DNA of 26,219 nt, taken from NCBI GenBank assembly GCA_000231825.2, contig JH720338.1, forward strand, positions 1-26,219, given 5' to 3'. This document shows, in pieces, positions 19,925 through 26,219 of this stretch; the first letter of the stretch is position 1; each line of letters starts with the position of its first letter. Source of the stretch: Tetrahymena elliotti 4EA (taxonomy: Eukaryota; Ciliophora; Oligohymenophorea; Hymenostomatida; Tetrahymenidae). The notes beneath the pieces were generated by a model. That model worked only from the letters and a program-made list of their open reading frames with translations, was not told the DNA's origin and did not search any database. Position numbers and translations under genes: made by a program.

Positions 19925-22900
19925 ATGATTTGTAAAACTGTTTCAAATTTTACAAGCCTGCTAGTTTTTTTCTCATTTTTGTTCAAGAATGTGTTTTCAT
20001 GTATTTATTTTTAATCATAATTTACAAAAAATAATTATCTTATTTTCAAATAAGAATGGCAGTTATATGATTCAGCCTTGACTAATAGCGTAACTAATGC
20101 TGATTTAAGTACATGGAATTTAACGCCTGCATTATATTAATGTGGCTTAACCACAGGAGCTTAAGAATATTGCACTCAGAATAGTTTTGGTCAAATTGGA
20201 AAAAATGATTATCCATATAAAAGATATGATAATCTTCCTCCTCATGCAGGAGTAATTATTGATCTTTCTATACTTTTTTAAAATACAGCAGCTCCTCCCT
20301 TGCCTTCTAGCTTAGTAGATCAAATCTAAGTTATTGTTGATGGCTCAATTATCTATACAAAAGGTAAAAATATATATTTATTATATTGATTAAAAACATA
20401 CAAACACGGCTAAAATCTTCAACTAATTTGATTAATCAGTTTACTTATTAAAATATTCAAATAAAAAATTAATATATTTTATTCTAATTATTGATTAAGA
20501 TCTTTTTTGTTTAAAAATATTTTAAATCATTGTTTTTATAATTAATGCATTTAGGGTATAAAAAATTATCAGGTTGGCTCACTAATCCTGTCTGCACTAG
20601 CATATATGAAAGTATAGATTATGTTGCTAGTAATTTTTTGATTCACAATAATCCTACTCTACAAGTTAGTGTTAGAAATAATTTTAATTCAAATGCCTCA
20701 ACTCAAAGTAAATTCAGTATTAGAGATTTTAAAATCTTTCTTAATTTATGTGACTCATCATGTGTATCATGTCAGAATAGTACTCCTAATGTTTGCAGTT
20801 CTTGTTCTTATTTTACAGGTGCATATCTAGATCCTACTTCTTTAAAATGTCTCTGTCCTACAGGCTATTTTATGAGTAACAGGTAATTTATAAATAGAAA
20901 TTAATTTATTGTTATAGAATTGCTCAAAATAAAATTTGTATGAATGATATTTAATGAAAATTTTAGTTAAAAGCTTGCAAATAAATAATACAATTCTATG
21001 ACTTATTATATTACTAAATTAGATTTAACAAAGTATTAACTTTAATTACAAAGATTCTAAAATTGTTTTTATGTTTTGTTATAAATTTTGTTATTTTTAA
21101 ATTAAGTAATTTAAATGTTTATTATGATAGATTATGTGTTCCCTCTTGCCCTACAGGAACAGTAGCTTAAAATGGTTCATGCGTTTAAATTTGTGACCCA
21201 GTTAATTGCTTAATCTGCTAAAATTAAATTACTTGTACATCATGTAAAGCACCGATGTTACTCTAAAGTGGCTAGTGTGTAAGTTAATGTTCAGCAGGAT
21301 TTATGTAAAAAGTTGCTGGATAATGCTAATAATTATCATCAATATATGCAAGTAAGTTTTATCAAATAAAAAATAACTATATATAAATGTAAAATTGTTA
21401 ATAAAAAGATGGGGTGACATTATTTGAGGCTCTTAATAACTTATATTTCAATCAGCAGTATATAAATAACCTGAGTTTAACTTTGACTAAATTAGGATCA
21501 TCAGCTAATACCTATACAAATGATATTCAATTTAGCTATTGTGGATAGGACAAAATACTAGGGGGTTACTTAGCCCTATCATCTTATTCTATTTAAAAAA
21601 CTTTTACAAATATTCCTGCCCACTCTAATGCAAGAATCTATTTTAAGGCTTTTATAATTGGTATTAATTTAAGTTATTATTAATATATTAGAGATAGGAT
21701 TAACTCTTTTAAGATCAAATGAGTTATTAACATTTACCAAATAATCTATGATCTTGATTTTAAGACATTTAAATGCATTTAAAACATGCTTTAATATTTT
21801 TTAATTACCATTAAAAACAGATAATTGGAATAACGAATAACTGTAAGTGATTATTGATGGAAGCTAAACAAATGTGATCTTCAATAATGTAGATGGTTCT
21901 TAATAAGGTGTAAATCTATGTGGCTTAGCTGAAGTAAAAGACTAAATTTATGAATTTGATGCATAGATTAATCATACTTCTTCAACTTTGTCTTTAACCA
22001 TTTAGAGCGTTCTTGATTCTAATCCAGATATTAAAAGTTTTGGGATAAAAGATCTTTATGTGATAGTTAGTGCTTGCCCCTAATTTTGCTAAGTGTGTGA
22101 TTCTACATAATGCACTAAATGCATGACTGGAATGATTTACTATAAATAATGTAATTACTCATTAATGAATCAAACTTAAAATTATAATGTTTTAATTAGA
22201 ATGTTATGACAAGTGCCCAAGTGGTCTTTATTTCAATGGAACAACTTGTGTTGGTATCAAACAATTAAAAAAATCATTAAAATATTTTTGATTTATTATA
22301 TGAAATAAATAGCTTGCAATCCAGCTTGTGAAACATGTGATCCAAAAATATAAAATGGAAATAATTGTTTAACTTGTTAAGCAAGTAGAATTAATAATCC
22401 TCCTTTTTGTGGATGCTATAAAGGCTATTTTGATGATGGTATAAACAAAAACTGCTAATGTAATTTTTTATTTATTTTCATCAAGTAAAAATATCTTTTA
22501 AGAATGTAGACCTTTTTGTATAGAATGCACATCTTATACTTAATGTAGTTCTTGTTAGGGTAATAGAATGACTCCTCTTTGCACATGTCCAGCAAACACA
22601 TATGATAACAACCAAGCTATTTGCCCATGTAATATTTAACTTTAGATGATAATTAGTTTTAAATAAATAAAAATAAAACAAGAATGTAATTATTTCTGTA
22701 ATGGATGTACAGGTCCTACTGTCAATGATTGTATAGCTTGTTAGGGAAATAGAATTTTTCCAGGTTGTATTTGTCCTCCAAATACTCTAGAAAATGGAAG
22801 CTCTTTGAAATGTCCTAGTAAGTATTCTATTAATTCAAAAAATGTATACTCAATAATAATGTTTAAATAGTATGTAATCCAGGATGTGTTTCATGTAGCA

Positions 22901-25863
22901 TCATAGCTAGCAACTGTAGTGGATGCTCTTCAACTACTAGAACTGGTTCTGACTGTCATTGTAAGCCTGGAATGATGGAAACTTTTCAAAATGATTGCAT
23001 AAGTAATTTTTTTTGTGTTAAAAAGGATTCAAATAAATAATTTATCTAACTTAAGAATGTAGTGTAAAATGTAATACATGTCAGAACACCCCTGATAACT
23101 GTAATGGTAACTGTGCAGGAAATAGACTACCCCCAAATTGTTCTTGTCCTTAATACTATTATGATAATAATCAACCTTTTTGCATTCGTAAATATTTCTT
23201 ATTTACTAAGCTTATTTGAGTTTTTATTTTTATAAAAAATCTAAGCATGTCCTTATTAATGTGCTAATTGTGATTAATCTGGTCTTTGTACATAGTGCTC
23301 ATCAATAAGAATTAATTAGCCTAATTGTGTATGCCCACCTGGCTACTTCGATTCTGGTGTAGCTGATTGTTAAAGTAATTTGAATTAAATAATTACTCTA
23401 TTCAAATACTTTATAAAAACAAATTGAATTTTAAGCTTTCTTTATTTAAGTCATCTCATTTAGCACTGCTCTGTATAAATGCTTTATCTTTAATTTTTAA
23501 TTCTTCATTATTCTCTTTCATGAAATGCTGTATAGTCTTTTCTATTTTTGAAAAGAACAGATTTTTCCTTAAAAAATGTTTATATTTCCTTATTCCTCCA
23601 CATTACGGAGAAAAATCAGAACAAATCATTTTATTAATATTACATATTATTAAAAAATTTATAAAAAATCAGACTTAGTAGTTCTTTCAAAAACAAAATA
23701 ACTTTATCTTCTTATCTGCAATTTTTTAAAACAGAGTTTCAACTGTTGAAAAAATTAACAAGAAAGGAAAAGGAAATTATTTTTTATCGAAGAGATAAGG
23801 ATAATAATAAAAATAACTTAATTAAGTAAATAAAATAAAATAATACTAAATAAAATCTTTTTAAATAAGTATGCTCAAGCAAATGCCAATAATGTGCTAA
23901 CAGTCCAAGTAATTGCACAGTGTGTGGAACAAATAGATCAAATCCTCCAACTTGTGGTTGCTCACCTGGTTATTATGAAGATCCAATTACATAGACATGC
24001 TTATGTAATTTTTTTAAATAAAAAATAAGAATAAATAATTTTATTGATTTATTTAAAGAGTGTTACACTAATTGTTCAACTTGCAGTGGAAATTTACAGA
24101 GTTAATGCCTTACTTGTTTAGGAAATAGAATAAATGTAAATTTTACTTTTAGATATATTTTTAGTTTACCTTAATACTATTATTTAGAATCCCTAATGCA
24201 ATTGCCCTCCATAAACTTATGATTCTGGCACAGCTATCTGTCCACCATGCTACAGAGGATGCACTTCTTGTTTTGGAGCATAAAAGAATTAATGTAGAAG
24301 TTGTACAGATAATAGATAACTTAGTGGAGATAATTAGTGTGTTTGTAAATATGGCTATTATGATGATTATGCTTCATAAGATTGCTTATAATGTAGCTAT
24401 AAATGCTTAACATGTTCTAGCTTTAGTGTATGCACTTAATGTGCAGCTAACAGAGTAAATTTACCAAGCTGTAACTGTCCTCAGAATTCTTTTGAAGTAA
24501 GTAAACCTGCTTGCTTGGAATGCCCATTTAAATGCCACTCATGCGATTAAATTACTATGTAGTGTATAACATGTAGAGGAGATAGAAGTTTATCGAATGA
24601 ATGCCTTTGTTAAGGAAATACCTTTGATGATGGAGTTAATACTAATTGCCAATGTAAAAATATTTAATTATTAAAAATAAAATAAACTTCATTCAAATTT
24701 ATAATAAAGAATGCCACAAAACTTGTAATGGATGCTTTGGTTCTGGTCCTATGAATTGCATTCAATGTAAAGAAACATACTAAAAATCTGAAAATGGTAT
24801 TTGTATTTGTGATCCAAATGCTTATGAGGAAAATAGAGAGTGTATTTGTAAAACTTCTTTTATAATGAAAAACTCAGTGTGTGTTTAAGAAGACAATAAT
24901 CCTGGAGAAGGAAATAATGGAAATTCAAATTGTTCAGTAAAATTTTGCTTAACTTGCTACAAGAATGTTTGCTTAGAATGCTAAGAAAACAGAGTTCTTA
25001 TTGATAATTAATGTGTATGCAATAAAGGGTTTTATCATTTTACAGAAAATGGTAAATCAGTTTGTAAAAAGTGCTCTTTGAAAAACTGTAGTTTTTGTGA
25101 TGTTAATGATAAATGCTAGAAATGTGATGATGGGTTTGCTCTTACAACTGATTAGAACTCTGTATTAACTTGCTTAGAAATTAAAATAGCCACATACTTT
25201 GACCTACCTAGTATTTATATATTTTATATATTACTATTCCTCTTCTTAGCAGGAACAATCCCTATCATATGTAAATAAATTTATATATTTGCTTCAAGCA
25301 GGAAAAAAAATAAAGATAAATAAGAAAGTAAAAAGATTAAAAAAGCATCTGATTTTAGAAAAGAAAAATAAAAATATCAAGATAATTTGAAAAAGCAGTA
25401 AAAATCTATTTAAAATAATGACAAATAAATAGCTGAAAAACTTTTAAACTCATAGAGATAGTATAATTAAAATAATTAAAAAGAGGCTGAAGAAATTGAT
25501 GAGCAAGCTTTAATTAAAAATAATGATTAAAAAATAGAAATTCAAAACAAAGATGAAGAAAATAATCTTAATAATTCTTTATTTTCCTAACAAAGAGACA
25601 TATTTACTGCTGACAAATATAATTCTTAATAAGTTTAAAAACAACAACAAGAAATTTAGAATTAAGATTTAAACAATTAAAATTCAATAAACTAATCAGA
25701 TTTTAAAGACATACATAACAAAAATTAATCTAAAGTTGATTAAAATATTTTAAATGAATCCAATTTGTTATATTCTCGTTAGTCCAAAACTAACCTCAAT
25801 GATAATTAGAAGGATAAAAATCTTCAATCTCTATCTAAACTAAAAAAATAATTGGTTTCTTGA
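19925..25863 (+). CDS. Cys-rich type I surface protein, 17 exons, 1400 aa
   Basis: Exons: 19925-20000, 20055-20363, 20555-20882, 21131-21351, 21409-21660, 21821-22150, 22200-22253, 22313-22459, 22503-22628, 22683-22817, 22871-23002, 23056-23187, 23246-23374, 23870-24004, 24059-24135, 24188-24653, 24710-25863; the sum is divisible by three and ends at TGA. Exon 1 is a signal peptide (residues 1-25, cleavage likely at VFS-Q). Exons 2-3 and 5-6 encode two related N-terminal domains. About a dozen Cys-rich furin-like / growth-factor-receptor-type modules follow, with the pattern CxxCxxC...C..C...NR..P.C.CP.G(Y), one per exon for exons 9-14. A membrane helix (IYIFYILLFLFLAGTIPIIC, about residues 1187-1206) precedes a Lys/Gln/Asn-rich cytoplasmic tail of about 195 residues. 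It is probably a plasma-membrane receptor or coat protein; its ligand is unknown. Large families of such proteins are known in Tetrahymena. Exact splice sites are inferred. Confidence 0.85.
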
Positions 25864-26156
25864 AATAATTTTAATAAAAAGTGTATTTTTATATTTTATA
25901 TTATCATGTTTATAAAATGCAACAAAACTACTACTCTATTTTATTAAATAGAAATAATAGATTAGATATTTATTTTTTATGATTAATTTTTTGTAATTTA
26001 TTTTTAAAAGTATATGAGCCCTCCTGAAAAAAATGTTGACTCATTAACTTTTCTTTTTATTTTAAATTCAAAATTTTGAGGTCAAATATATAGTATTTAG
26101 TTAAATGTGAATTCATATTTTTAATAAATATAGATTTACATTTAAATATAATTTGC
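25864..26156. other. Convergent 3' intergenic region
   Basis: This is short AT-rich sequence between the surface-protein stop and the stop of the partial minus-strand gene at the right edge. I see no features in it. Confidence 0.5.
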
Positions 26157-26219
26157 TCAATTGAAAATAAGGCCATTCCTCTTTAATCTTGATTAGCCTT
26201 TGAAAGCAGAAGGGAGTTT
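26157..26219 (-). CDS. Probable C-terminus of a gene running off the window
   Basis: Reading from the right edge on the minus strand in ciliate code gives 20 residues with a coding-like composition (KLPSAFKGQSRLKRNGLIFN) ending at TGA (26159-26157). The GC content rises sharply here compared with the preceding 290 bp, which fits a coding boundary. The frame is complete at the window edge. The product cannot be identified from so little sequence. Confidence 0.4.

Noticed and set aside
22481..22681. 66-aa minus-strand open frame.
   Set aside because: It lies antisense to Cys-rich exon 9 and its introns and is a shadow.
24219..24410. 63-aa plus-strand open frame.
   Set aside because: It is a frame-shifted shadow of Cys-rich exon 16, whose own frame keeps the regular cysteine spacing.

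Overview
The window is the end of a ciliate macronuclear chromosome, most likely Tetrahymena or a close relative. It opens with CCCCAA telomere repeats, it is very AT-rich, genes contain many in-frame TAA and TAG codons that must be read as glutamine, every convincing gene ends at TGA, and introns are short, AT-rich and GT...AG. Read with the standard code the genes break into small fragments. Read with the ciliate code (TGA the only stop) seven intact gene models appear, plus a likely gene end at the right edge.

Layout from the telomere inwards: (1) 386-1285, minus: a 299-aa single-exon membrane protein whose ectodomain resembles part of a cyclase / kynurenine-formamidase-like domain; its stop lies 358 bp from the telomere. 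(2) 1440-2230: an alternating A-B-A-B-B array of about 150-175 bp units. (3) 2486-3359, plus: a four-exon, 232-aa lysine-rich protein resembling the SLX9 ribosome-biogenesis family. (4) 4299-7961, minus: what looks like a noncoding array of ~300-bp repeats is a 12-exon leucine-rich-repeat (LRR) gene. Ten internal exons are each exactly 90 nt, each encodes one LRR, and all introns are phase 2. (5) 8880-12919, minus: a 1308-aa protein with a CENP-C signature motif, an AT-hook-like segment and a divergent C-terminal cupin, so a candidate ciliate CENP-C/Mif2 inner-kinetochore protein. (6) 13823-14371, minus: an unrecognised 182-aa protein. (7) 16355-18676, plus: a two-exon, 696-aa EF-hand protein. 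(8) 19925-25863, plus: a 17-exon, 1400-aa type I surface protein with a signal peptide, a duplicated N-terminal domain, about a dozen cysteine-rich modules (several encoded one per exon by phase-1 exons), one transmembrane segment and a Gln/Lys/Asn-rich tail. (9) 26157-26219, minus: probable C-terminus of a further gene.

The genes do not form a pathway. Two of them, the LRR gene and the Cys-rich surface protein, were built by tandem duplication of symmetric exons, and four intergenic stretches hold degenerate direct repeats, so local duplication is a recurring theme of this chromosome end. All splice structures were inferred by hand from reading frame, splice-site sequence and domain continuity. 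No transcript evidence was available.
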